Made by a program: the position numbers and the translations under genes. Below are positions 33,532 to 42,191 of a stretch of DNA of 64,000 nucleotides, piece by piece (within the stretch, counting starts at the first letter, position 1; every line of letters starts with the position of its first letter). The notes under the pieces are model-generated. The model was given only the letters and a program-made list of their open reading frames with translations. It was not told the DNA's origin and did no database searches. This stretch comes from Gemmatimonadota bacterium (GTDB lineage: Bacteria; Gemmatimonadota; Gemmatimonadetes; Gemmatimonadales; Gemmatimonadaceae), in contig JADKAQ010000008.1 in the NCBI GenBank assembly GCA_016719105.1, forward strand, positions 372,001-436,000, read 5' to 3'.

Positions 33532-34553
33532 GTGTCGTCACTCATCAATCGCCAGATCCTGCTCGTCTCGCGCCCGACCGCCGAGCCCACGGCTGACAAC
33601 TTTCGCCTAGTCGAGTCTCCCGTTCCCACGCTCGCGGACGGGCAGGTGCTGGTACGGCACCACTTCCTGAGCCTCGACCCCTACATGCGCGGGCGCATGA
33701 GCGAGGCCAAGAGCTACTCGGCGCCGCAACCGCTCAATGCGGTGATGATCGGCGGGACCGTCGGCGAGGTCGTGGAATCGCGCAGTCCGCGCTTTGCGCC
33801 TGGCGACCAGGTGGTGGGGATGGGCGGCTGGCAGGAGTACTCCGTCGTCGACGCCACCGGGCCCTCCATGCTGCGCAAGGTGGACACGACGCACATCCCG
33901 CTCTCCGCCTACCTCGGCGCGGTGGGGATGCCCGGCGTCACCGCCTGGTACGGGTTGATGAAGATCATCGCCCCGAAGCCCGGGAGCACCGTCGTGGTGA
34001 GCGCGGCGAGCGGCGCCGTCGGGAGCGCGGTCGGGCAACTGGCCAAGGTGCATGGCGCGCGCGCGGTCGGCATCGCGGGTGGGGCCGAGAAGTGCCGCTA
34101 CGTCACCGAGGGCCTCGGCTTCGATGCCTGCATCGACTACAAGGAGCACCGCGACCTGGGGCGCTGTCCAAGGCGCTCAAGGCGGCGTGCCCCGACGGCA
34201 TCGACGGACACTTCGAGAACGTGGGCGGCATGATCCTCGACGCCGTGATGCTGCGCGCCAACGCCTTCGCGCGCGTGGCCATCTGCGGAATGATCGCCGG
34301 CTACAACGGCGAGCCCATTCCGATGACCTATCCACAACTCATCCTGACAAACCGGATGAAGGTGGAAGGGTTCATCGTGAGTGAGCACATGGAGGTGTGG
34401 CCCGAGGCGCTCACGGAGCTCGGCACGCTCGTCGCCACCAAACGCCTCACGTACCGCGAGACGATCGCCGAGGGGCTGGCCTCCGCCCCCGAGGCGTTCT
34501 TCGGGCTGCTGAAGGGGAAGAACTTCGGGAAGCAGCTGGTGAAGCTGGCGTAG
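33532..34553 (+). CDS. NADP-dependent MDR oxidoreductase (CurA/LTB4-dehydrogenase-like), frameshifted
   Basis: GTG start. The N-terminal part (to ~34157) has SLDPYMRGRMS, the Rossmann motif VVVSAASGAVGSAVGQLAK and VGIAGGAEKCRYV, then goes out of frame after DYKEHRDLG. The other frame continues as ALSKALKAACPDGIDGHFEN, VGGMILDAVML, VAICGMIAGYN and ends GKNFGKQLVKLA. Adding one G to the GGGG run at 34158-34161 restores a 340-aa protein of normal length. There are no zinc-binding residues, as expected for this 2-alkenal/alkenone reductase-type group that uses NADPH. The most likely explanation is a homopolymer consensus error. It converges on an M28 peptidase gene with a 69-bp gap. Confidence 0.88.
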
Positions 34554-34622
34554 GGGCGGTCAGCGCCGGCGCGAGGGCCCGAGGGCGTCCCGAACGCCGG
34601 TCGCCAGCTGCACGCCGCGCGC

Positions 34623-36191
34623 TCACTTGCCTGGCTTTCTCGGAAACAGCTCGTCGCGGTTGGCCAGCGTGTACGCCGTCCACGCCATCACAGTCGCCGC
34701 CTGCTTCAGGTCATCAGGGATCAGGCGCTCGAAGGTGTCCGCGCTGGAGTGGTGGCTGCGGATGGTGTATTCCAGCGGGTCCTGCAGGAAGGTGAAGCCG
34801 GGAATCCCGACGTCGTCGAAGTCCTGGTGCTCGTTGCCGCCGACGTTCCCCTTGGGGATGGCCTGCACGCCAAGTTCGCGCAGCGGGGTGAAGATCTGCT
34901 CGAAGACGGGGCGCATGGTGGGGTGCGACTGGTCCCAGAGTCCGCGCAACTTCCCGGCGCCGTTGTCGAGGTTGAGGTAGACGGAGATCTTCGGCCACAG
35001 CTCGGGATGGCGGGCAATCCAGCCGGCGACGCCGAGGTGGCGCCCTTCTTCCGACGTCCAGATCCCGACACGGATGGTGCGGCGCGGCTTGAGGTCGAGC
35101 GCCTTGAGGATGCGCATCGCCTCCATGACGACGGCGATCCCCGACGCGTTGTCGGTGGCCCCGGTCCCGGCGTGCCAGCTGTCGAGGTGCCCCCCGAACA
35201 TCACGTACTCGTCGGCCTTGTCGGTCCCCGGCAGGTCGGCCAGCGTGTTGTAGCCTATCGAATCGTCGTTCACCCAGCGCGTGCGGCTCTCCACCTCTAC
35301 CTCCACGGGGAGTCCGCGCTTCACGTTGCGCCACATCTGCCCGTACTGCTCGTACGACACCACCAGCGCCGGGATCGGCTCACCCGCCTTCTGCTGGCGG
35401 ATGTTGTGCCACCCGGGAATGGCGGCGACGCGAATGATGCCGTAGGCGATGGGCGACGGCGCGAGCAGTGCGGCGATCCCCTCGCCCTTGAGCGCGCGCA
35501 TGGCATCCTCAAAACGATCGCCGAGCTTGCGGCGATCGAGACGCACCTGCTGGGGTGACCACTGGAAGTCCGGGCGCAACTTCGGGTCGTCCAACTCGGC
35601 TTGCGTGTAACGGCGCGTGCGCGTGGGATACTCCATCTGCAGGTAGTCCCACGGCTCGTAGTAGTAGCTGCTCTGGGTCTTTGGAGGCTCCCCCCACAGC
35701 ACGATCTTCCCCTTGAGCTTTCCGCCGTACTTCTGCACGAGCGTCGCCGAGTCGGAGGCTTCGACGGCCACCACCTGCGACTTCACGAGCCCGACGGTAC
35801 TCCCGCTCCAGGCCATGGCCTGCGCGACCAACGGCTGCGGGTACGGCGTGAGGATGTTCCCCACGTAGCGCACGCGCTCCCAGCCACGTCCCCACGTCCC
35901 CCACGGCTCCACGAACGCGTTGCGCAATCCCCAACGCGTCAGCTGCTCAGCGGTCCACTGGTTGGCCTGCTTCACCGCGCGCGATCCCTGCGGGCGAGGG
36001 CCGATGACGTCGGTGAGGTACCCCGCCGTCTCCATGACCTGCGAGCGGTTGTAGGCCTCGTCGCGGATGCGCGCGAGCGCGCCGAGGTCGAGCTTTTCCT
36101 GGACCACCTGCGCGCCCGCGACGGACGGGACACAGGCGAGCACGGCGAGGGTGAAGCGCCGGCAGGCAGCGGGGAGGTGACGCATGGCCAT
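34623..36191 (-). CDS. Secreted M28 family peptidase with PA-type insert
   Basis: ATG 36191 (or 36185) gives ~522 aa with a signal peptide (RRFTLAVLACVPSVAGAQ). A PA-like insert spans ~105-290. The catalytic domain has GGHLDSWHAGTGATDNASG (His and bridging Asp), WTSEEGRHLGVAG (catalytic Glu pair), LNLDNGAGKLRG (Asp) and IRSHHSSADTFE (final His), the full M28 zinc set. It should be an extracytoplasmic aminopeptidase or carboxypeptidase. It is divergent from the S9 peptidase gene ~150 bp away, and both probably serve peptide scavenging. Confidence 0.92.
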   Translation of the reverse strand: MAMRHLPAACRRFTLAVLACVPSVAGAQVVQEKLDLGALARIRDEAYNRSQVMETAGYLTDVIGPRPQGSRAVKQANQWTAEQLTRWGLRNAFVEPWGTWGRGWERVRYVGNILTPYPQPLVAQAMAWSGSTVGLVKSQVVAVEASDSATLVQKYGGKLKGKIVLWGEPPKTQSSYYYEPWDYLQMEYPTRTRRYTQAELDDPKLRPDFQWSPQQVRLDRRKLGDRFEDAMRALKGEGIAALLAPSPIAYGIIRVAAIPGWHNIRQQKAGEPIPALVVSYEQYGQMWRNVKRGLPVEVEVESRTRWVNDDSIGYNTLADLPGTDKADEYVMFGGHLDSWHAGTGATDNASGIAVVMEAMRILKALDLKPRRTIRVGIWTSEEGRHLGVAGWIARHPELWPKISVYLNLDNGAGKLRGLWDQSHPTMRPVFEQIFTPLRELGVQAIPKGNVGGNEHQDFDDVGIPGFTFLQDPLEYTIRSHHSSADTFERLIPDDLKQAATVMAWTAYTLANRDELFPRKPGK

Positions 36192-36341
36192 GGGTCGCGT
36201 GATGGGGTTGGGCACGGGCAACCGAGGTGCCGTACTCGACATACGTCGGCGGAAGGCGTCGGTACCAACGGGTGTGTTGGTATGCACGGGCAAGTGGGGC
36301 GTACTCCGGAGTAGCGCGCCTTCTCCGGGAGTGTCTCCGCC

Positions 36342-38525
36342 ATGCGTCTCGATCCACGGTCACGTCGGTCCATCCCGCTCGCGATCGCCATGCTCCTCTT
36401 CGCGACCGCGTCGTCGTCTCGCGCCCAGGTCGCTGCCGGGGAGACGAGGCGAACGACGGGGCAGCAGGGGTTCACCCTGGAACAGGTGCGCTCGTACCCG
36501 TTTGCCGGGGAGTTGGTCGCCGCCAGGCGCGCCCCCCGCCTCGCCTGGGCCTTCAACGAGCAGGGCCGCCGCAACATCTGGGTGGGCGAGGCCCCCTCGT
36601 ACGAGGCCCGCCAGCTGACGCACTTCGACCGCGACGATGGGCAGGAACTCTCCAGCGTCAGCATCTCGGCCGACGGACGCTACGTCGTCTTCGTGCGCGG
36701 CGGCGACCACGACTGCAACTGGGACTGCACCGTCCCGGTCAACCCGACGTCGTCGCCGATTGCGCCGGTCGTGTCGGTGTGGATCGCGCCGTTCGACGGG
36801 AGCGCGCCGCGCGCGATCGGGGATGGCGACACGCCGGCGATTTCGCCGACGGGCGACGTGGTGGCGTACGTGCGCGACCGGCAGATCTGGGTCGCCCCGC
36901 TCGACGGTTCCGCCGCGCCACGCCGGCTGTTCGCCGCGCGCGGCGAGCTGCGCGAGCCGGCCTGGTCGCCCGACGGCCGCAAGCTCGCCTTTGTCGCCGA
37001 CCGCGGCGATCACGCATTCATCGGCGTCTACGAGAACGACAGCACGGCGATTCAGTGGCTCGCCCCCACCACGAGCCGCGATCTCATGCCGCGCTGGTCG
37101 CCCGACGGGAAGCGCATCGCCTTCGTCCGGCGCCCGGGCCTGGGCGGTCCCCCCGATTCAATCCTCACGTTTCCGTTGCAGCCGTGGAAGATCGTGGTCG
37201 CCGACGTGGAAACGGGGGCCGGCCGAGTCGTCTGGAAGAGCCCCAACACCGTGCGGGGCGGCTATCCGCGGAGCTTTGGGGCGAACCTCATGTACGGTGC
37301 CGGTGGGCGCATTGCCTACCTGTCGTACGAAGACGGATGGCCGCACCTGTACTCGGTGAGCGACGCAGGAGGCGCCCCGCTACTCCTCACACCGGGCGAC
37401 TACATGGTCGAGACGGTGCGCCCGAGCCCCGACGGACGGTTCCTCGTCTACTCGGCCAATGCGGGAACGGGCGGCGACGACATCGACCGCCGCCACCTGG
37501 GGCGCGTCTCGGTGGAGCGGAGCGATGCGCGCGTGCTCACGCCGGGCACCGGGCTCGAGTTCTCCCCGGTCGTGACCTCGGATGGGGCGACGATCGCCTT
37601 CCTCGGCGCCACCGCGTTGCAGCCGGCGATGCCGATGGTGATGCCGGCCGGCGGAGGTCCTTCGCGCAGCATCGCGGCGTCGCGCCTTCCTGCCACCTTC
37701 CCGCGCGACCAGCTGGTCGTCCCACGCCCCGTCTCCTTTCGTGCGCCTGACGGACTGGTGATCCGTGCACAGCTCTTCGAGCGCCCCGGCGGCCCCTCGC
37801 GGAAGCCGGCGGTGGTCTTCGCCCACGGCGGCCCGGAGCGCCAGATGCTGCTGGGCTGGCACTACATGGACTACTACGCCGGCACCTACGCGCTCAACCA
37901 GTACCTGGCGTCGTTAGGGTATGTCGTCCTGTCGGTGAACTTCCGGCTGGGACTCGGGTACGGCTTCGACTTCCATCGCATCGTCGACGGCTGGTCGCGC
38001 GGGGCGTCGGAGTACCAGGACATCAAGGCGGCGGGGGAGTACCTGCGCACGCTCCCACAGGTGGACGGGCGCCGCATCGGGATCTACGGCGGTTCGTACG
38101 GGGGCTTCCTCACCGCCATGGCGCTGGGCAAGGACTCCGACCTCTTCGCCGTCGGGGTCGACATCCATGGCCCCTCCGACTGGACCGCCGACAACGCCTC
38201 GCGCATTGGCGGGTTGGCGTGGGACTATGAAAAGGGCGACCGCTCGCGCGCGGCCGACGTCGCGTTCAATGCCTCGCCCGTTGCATACGTCGATGGCTGG
38301 CGCTCGCCGGTGCTCTTCATCCACGGCGACGACGACCGGAACACGCGCTTCTATCACACGATCGACCTCGTCAGGCGACTCGAGGTCCGTGGCGTGCCCT
38401 ACGAGGAATTGATCATCCCCGACGACACGCACCACTGGATGCGGCACGCCAACGCGTTGCGCGTATGGACGGCGACGGTGGAGTTCCTGGGGCGGTACCT
38501 GAAGCCGGAGTCTGCGCGTCGTTAG
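36342..38525 (+). CDS. Secreted S9 family peptidase (dipeptidyl/prolyl oligopeptidase-like)
   Basis: This 727-aa protein has an N-terminal signal (SIPLAIAMLLFATASSSRAQ), then a beta-propeller of PD40-type blades (FSPTGDVVAYVR-like, AWSPDGRKLAFVADRG, RWSPDGKRIAFVR, PSPDGRFLVYSAN). The alpha/beta-hydrolase domain follows from ~470: AVVFAHGGPERQ, nucleophile IYGGSYGGFLTAMAL, acid in HGDDDRNTRF and His in DDTHHWMRHAN. This is the DPP-IV/acylaminoacyl-peptidase branch of S9. It works outside the cytoplasm on short peptides. The stop codon is part of a CGTTAGG motif. Confidence 0.93.
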   Translation: MRLDPRSRRSIPLAIAMLLFATASSSRAQVAAGETRRTTGQQGFTLEQVRSYPFAGELVAARRAPRLAWAFNEQGRRNIWVGEAPSYEARQLTHFDRDDGQELSSVSISADGRYVVFVRGGDHDCNWDCTVPVNPTSSPIAPVVSVWIAPFDGSAPRAIGDGDTPAISPTGDVVAYVRDRQIWVAPLDGSAAPRRLFAARGELREPAWSPDGRKLAFVADRGDHAFIGVYENDSTAIQWLAPTTSRDLMPRWSPDGKRIAFVRRPGLGGPPDSILTFPLQPWKIVVADVETGAGRVVWKSPNTVRGGYPRSFGANLMYGAGGRIAYLSYEDGWPHLYSVSDAGGAPLLLTPGDYMVETVRPSPDGRFLVYSANAGTGGDDIDRRHLGRVSVERSDARVLTPGTGLEFSPVVTSDGATIAFLGATALQPAMPMVMPAGGGPSRSIAASRLPATFPRDQLVVPRPVSFRAPDGLVIRAQLFERPGGPSRKPAVVFAHGGPERQMLLGWHYMDYYAGTYALNQYLASLGYVVLSVNFRLGLGYGFDFHRIVDGWSRGASEYQDIKAAGEYLRTLPQVDGRRIGIYGGSYGGFLTAMALGKDSDLFAVGVDIHGPSDWTADNASRIGGLAWDYEKGDRSRAADVAFNASPVAYVDGWRSPVLFIHGDDDRNTRFYHTIDLVRRLEVRGVPYEELIIPDDTHHWMRHANALRVWTATVEFLGRYLKPESARR

Positions 38526-38597
38526 GTGAAGCGGACACGAGACCGAGACCATCCCCCGAGCGCCCGTGTTGCACGGCGCGCTATCGTGCGCGGCGCG

Positions 38598-41360
38598 CTA
38601 TGGCACCCGGCGCGCCAGCAGATTCGCCAGGATGCGATACGCCCCCGGCACACCGTACGGCAGCTGCCGGTGCAGCGCCAGCGCCACGTAGCTCCACTGC
38701 CCGGCCCCCACGCGCGCCGTCACCCACACGCCGGACTGCGCCGCCTGCCCCGTATCGTGCATCTCCACCAACGGGGTGTACTCCGGCGCGAGCTGCGTGA
38801 GGAACTTCGACCCCCGCTGTTCGATCCAACCGTCGAAATCGCGCGGCGTGATGCGGTTGGGCGAGGTCAGCAGCGGGTGTTCGGGCGCGAGCACGCGAAC
38901 CGGCGCGTCCTCCTCGGTCGTCTCCTCGGCGTCGTTCGGGAGTGCGGCGGGAAACGGGGCCATCGTCTCGGGGCGGAACTCCTGCGTCTGGTACAGGATG
39001 ACGACGTTGCCTCCCTGCTTCGCGTACGCGACCAGTGCGGGCGTGGCCGCCGCCAGTTCCGGGCGCACCGCATATGCCCGCGTCCCGATGACCACCGCGT
39101 CGAACGTCCCGAAGTCGCCAGCCGCAACGGTTGTGGCATCGAGCAGGGTCACTGCAGCACCGAGCTGCGCGATGGCCTCGGGGACCAGGTCGCCCACGCC
39201 CATGATGTAGCCCACCCTGAGCCCGGCGGCGAGCGTCACCGGCACGCGCCGCAGTTGCACCGTGGGCGAGGCGTAGAGGCGTACCGGTTCGAGTTCCCGA
39301 TGCTCGCTCACCGTGACGGCATCACGCCAATCGCGGTCGTGCACGCGCGCGGACGCCGTAAGCGTCAGCGAGTCGCGCCCCGCGGGGAGCGTCACGTCGA
39401 AGGTGACCGACTGCCGCTCTCCCATACCCACGCGAACGATGCTGGGCGAGGTGACGCGCGCGCCGGCGGACGACGTCAGCGTGACCGCCGCCTCGACCGG
39501 CGTTAGGCTGTACCCGGTGACCTCCACGCTGACCTGCTCCCGGGCCTCGCCGTTGACGGTCACCACGCGCACTGCCGGCAGCGCGCGCAACGATACAGGT
39601 GGCACGACCACCAGCCGCGGATACGTGACCCCCTCGGGCTCGCGCGAGCGCCGATATCGCACGACGCGCTCGATGGTGATCAGCTCGCCCGCCACGCGCA
39701 CGGTGGCCCGCACGCGCACCGGATCGGCGCCACGCGGCGAATGATCCGGGCTCCCGTCGCGCCACCGATAGTGCTGCTCCGAGATGAGGTCGCGCACGAC
39801 GGGGGGGCGGCTCGGCTCGGCCGAGGGCGGCACGGTGAGGTCGAGCGTCGATCTCCACGACGTATCGGCGCGCAGCAGCTGGGCCGGCACGATCGGCGCC
39901 GGCCGTACCCACCCCTCGGGGGTCAGCAGTTCCACCCGTTCGAGCACGACCGGCTCCGGCGCGCCTCGCGAGACCTCGAGCTGCACGCCGACCGTCTCGC
40001 CCGGGACGACCGGTCGGCCATCGCCACTGGCCGGTCCGGCGAGCGCCGTCACCTGCAACGCGAGCGCCGCGGCGATTGCCCGTTCGAACTGGCGCCGCTT
40101 GAGGTCGAGGAGCTGCGTCGCGTGAGGCGCCGTGCCGGGCGTCATCCCTTGTGCTGCTCGCACAGTGCGGAGTCCTGCGACGAGCACCGGTACCACGGTC
40201 CATGGCGCATCGGGCCGCCAGCTGCCCAACGCCTGCCGTGCGGCATCCTCGGCCTGGCGGAGCAGTTCGGGTGCGCCGGTGGGTGCTCGCTCGCCGGCCA
40301 TCGCAAAGAGCGATGCGAGCGACACGTCCATGCCGGCGAACATGTCGTCGCCTGCCGGGGCGGGATCGCCGGCGAGTTGCTGCAAGCGTTGCGGTGCCGC
40401 GCCGGTCGCCAGGCTCCGCCGCCCCGCGGTCTGCGACCGTTGGCGCGCGTACCCGTCGGCACCTAACGACTGGTACGACTCCCCCAGCCACGGATCGTAC
40501 CGCCCCGCATCGACCACCACCCCCGCCGGCTCTCCCGCCCGCACGTTGGCGCGAAAGAGGCGGCGCACGCGCCAGGGGCGCAGCCCTTCCTTCGACAGCT
40601 GTTCGGGGAAGCGCGCCGGATCGGCCGCCGCTGCCACGGCAAGCGGGGCGAGCACACCGGCCAGCTGGTGATGCCCATGACCATCGCGACTGCCGCCGAA
40701 CCACCGCCCGACCACGACCAGCGGCCGGTTCTGGCGAATCACCCGCACCATGTCGCGCAGCACCGCGGTGGTGTCCCAACTCCGCGCCGCCTCGGCCATC
40801 GTCTTCGAGAAGCCGTAGTCGACCGCCGACGTGAAGTACTGGTCGTCGAGACCGTAGTAGCGATCGGCAAGGAGCAGCTCCTCCGTGCGGACGAGCCCCA
40901 GCGCATCGAAGAGCTCACTCCCCGCGGCGTTGGCACCGGCCTCACCGCGATTGAGCGTGAGCAGCGCCGTACGCGCACCGGTCCCGCGCGAGAGGTACGT
41001 GAGCAGCCCCGCCTGTTCGTCGTCAGGGTGCGCGGTTACCTGCATCACACTGGCCAGGGTGCTCAGCTCCAGGAGCCGCTGGCGTAGCCCGGCGGCACCA
41101 CGATCGGCCGGCAGCGCGCCACCAAAGACATCGGACGGGTCGAGCTGCAGGACCGCAGGACGCTGCGCCGTAAGCTCGGTCGGCGTCGCGGCGATCGCCG
41201 CCATCCACGCGGCCTTCAGCACGAGCTTCGACGCGGTCTGCAGCGCGGTCTTCCACGCGGTCAGGTGCGCGAGCCACACAGCGTGCCCCACTCCGCGCGT
41301 TAGGACGCCTTGGGGCGCCGTGCGTACTCGGGAGGTAACGCCTTCGGGGGCGAATGGCAT
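38598..41360 (-). CDS. PIG-L (LmbE) family deacetylase with long C-terminal region
   Basis: ATG 41360 gives 920 aa, with an unusually long N-terminal lead before LTAQRPAV. The PIG-L zinc-site motif VTAHPDDEQAGLLTYLSRG is at ~110, followed by TLNRGEAGANAAGSELFDAL and the second His cluster SRDGHGHHQLAG. These enzymes remove N-acetyl groups from glucosamine derivatives or related amides. The PIG-L domain is only about a third of the protein. The rest is Ig-like beta-sandwich (VGVQLEVSRGAPEPVVLERV; VTVNGEAREQVSVEVTGY) and a C-terminal flavodoxin/amidotransferase-like segment (FDAVVIGTRAYAVRPEL... GGNVVILYQT). Long versions occur in Bacteroidota and Gemmatimonadota. It is divergent from an enoyl-CoA hydratase, 75 bp away. 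Confidence 0.88.
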   Translation of the reverse strand: MPFAPEGVTSRVRTAPQGVLTRGVGHAVWLAHLTAWKTALQTASKLVLKAAWMAAIAATPTELTAQRPAVLQLDPSDVFGGALPADRGAAGLRQRLLELSTLASVMQVTAHPDDEQAGLLTYLSRGTGARTALLTLNRGEAGANAAGSELFDALGLVRTEELLLADRYYGLDDQYFTSAVDYGFSKTMAEAARSWDTTAVLRDMVRVIRQNRPLVVVGRWFGGSRDGHGHHQLAGVLAPLAVAAAADPARFPEQLSKEGLRPWRVRRLFRANVRAGEPAGVVVDAGRYDPWLGESYQSLGADGYARQRSQTAGRRSLATGAAPQRLQQLAGDPAPAGDDMFAGMDVSLASLFAMAGERAPTGAPELLRQAEDAARQALGSWRPDAPWTVVPVLVAGLRTVRAAQGMTPGTAPHATQLLDLKRRQFERAIAAALALQVTALAGPASGDGRPVVPGETVGVQLEVSRGAPEPVVLERVELLTPEGWVRPAPIVPAQLLRADTSWRSTLDLTVPPSAEPSRPPVVRDLISEQHYRWRDGSPDHSPRGADPVRVRATVRVAGELITIERVVRYRRSREPEGVTYPRLVVVPPVSLRALPAVRVVTVNGEAREQVSVEVTGYSLTPVEAAVTLTSSAGARVTSPSIVRVGMGERQSVTFDVTLPAGRDSLTLTASARVHDRDWRDAVTVSEHRELEPVRLYASPTVQLRRVPVTLAAGLRVGYIMGVGDLVPEAIAQLGAAVTLLDATTVAAGDFGTFDAVVIGTRAYAVRPELAAATPALVAYAKQGGNVVILYQTQEFRPETMAPFPAALPNDAEETTEEDAPVRVLAPEHPLLTSPNRITPRDFDGWIEQRGSKFLTQLAPEYTPLVEMHDTGQAAQSGVWVTARVGAGQWSYVALALHRQLPYGVPGAYRILANLLARRVP

Positions 41361-41435
41361 GCGCGAAGCTACCGCCCCCCCGCAAACGCATCCAGCCCGC
41401 GTATCTTCTCCCCGTCCTCCACCCTCGAGTACCCC

Positions 41436-42182
41436 GTGACCACTCCGCACATCCTCACCGCCACGGCCAACGGCGTTGTCACCATCGAGCTGTCGCGCCG
41501 TGAGAAGAAGAACGCGATCACCACGGCGATGTACCGGGGGATGAGCGACGCGCTCGACGAGGCCGCGCGCGACGCCGAGGTGCGCGCCGTGTTGCTGCGG
41601 GGGCAGGCCGACCTCTTCACCGCGGGCAACGACGTCGGCGACTTCCTCACGGGAACGGCGCGCGCGGAGGCGCAGGGCCATCGTTTCCTGGTCGCGATCT
41701 CGTCGTTCCCCAAGCCGATCGTAGCAGCGGTGGGCGGGCTGGCCATCGGGATCGGCACGACGATGCTGATGCACTGCGACCTCGTGCTGGCCGCCGAGGA
41801 AACGCGTTTCCAGCTGCCGTTCGTCAACCTCGGGCTCTGCCCGGAGGCCGGGTCGAGCATGCTGCTGCCGCAGATGGCCGGTCACCGCCTGGCGGCGGAA
41901 CTCATGCTGCTCGGCGACTACTTCGACGCGCACACGGCGCAGCGCGCCGGCATCGTCAATCACGTCGTGGCCGCCGACACCTTGCTCGACGTCTCGACGT
42001 CGCTCGCCGAACGATTGGCCAAGCAGCCGCCGGATGCGCTGGCCACGACCAAGGCGCTGCTCAAGCGCCCGATGGGGCGCTCCGTGCGCGAGGCCATCGA
42101 GGAGGAGTACCCACACTTCGAGCGACTCCTCCAGTCCGACGAGGCGCGGTCGATCTTCCGCGCCTTCCTCGAGAAGCGATAG
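41436..42182 (+). CDS. Enoyl-CoA hydratase/isomerase family protein
   Basis: GTG start at 41436 (248 aa) is chosen since the family normally begins just before 'ANGVVTIELSRREKKNAIT'; the longer frame overlaps the divergent gene. Crotonase features are RAVLLRGQADLFTAGNDVGD (oxyanion hole), VAAVGGLAIGIGTTMLMHCD (second oxyanion Gly) and FVNLGLCPEAGSSMLLP. Glu is present at the GLCPEAG position, but the first catalytic Glu position falls in a variable stretch, so isomerase versus hydratase activity cannot be told apart. It converges tail to tail with the SusCD-led cluster, with 9 bp between stops. Confidence 0.9.
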   Translation: MTTPHILTATANGVVTIELSRREKKNAITTAMYRGMSDALDEAARDAEVRAVLLRGQADLFTAGNDVGDFLTGTARAEAQGHRFLVAISSFPKPIVAAVGGLAIGIGTTMLMHCDLVLAAEETRFQLPFVNLGLCPEAGSSMLLPQMAGHRLAAELMLLGDYFDAHTAQRAGIVNHVVAADTLLDVSTSLAERLAKQPPDALATTKALLKRPMGRSVREAIEEEYPHFERLLQSDEARSIFRAFLEKR

Positions 42183-42191
42183 GGCGGCGAC

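Noticed and set aside
38550..38605. Repeat CGGCGCGCTAT (two copies) near the S9 peptidase/PIG-L junction
   Set aside because: Only 11 bp twice in very GC-rich DNA between convergent genes; no clear element.
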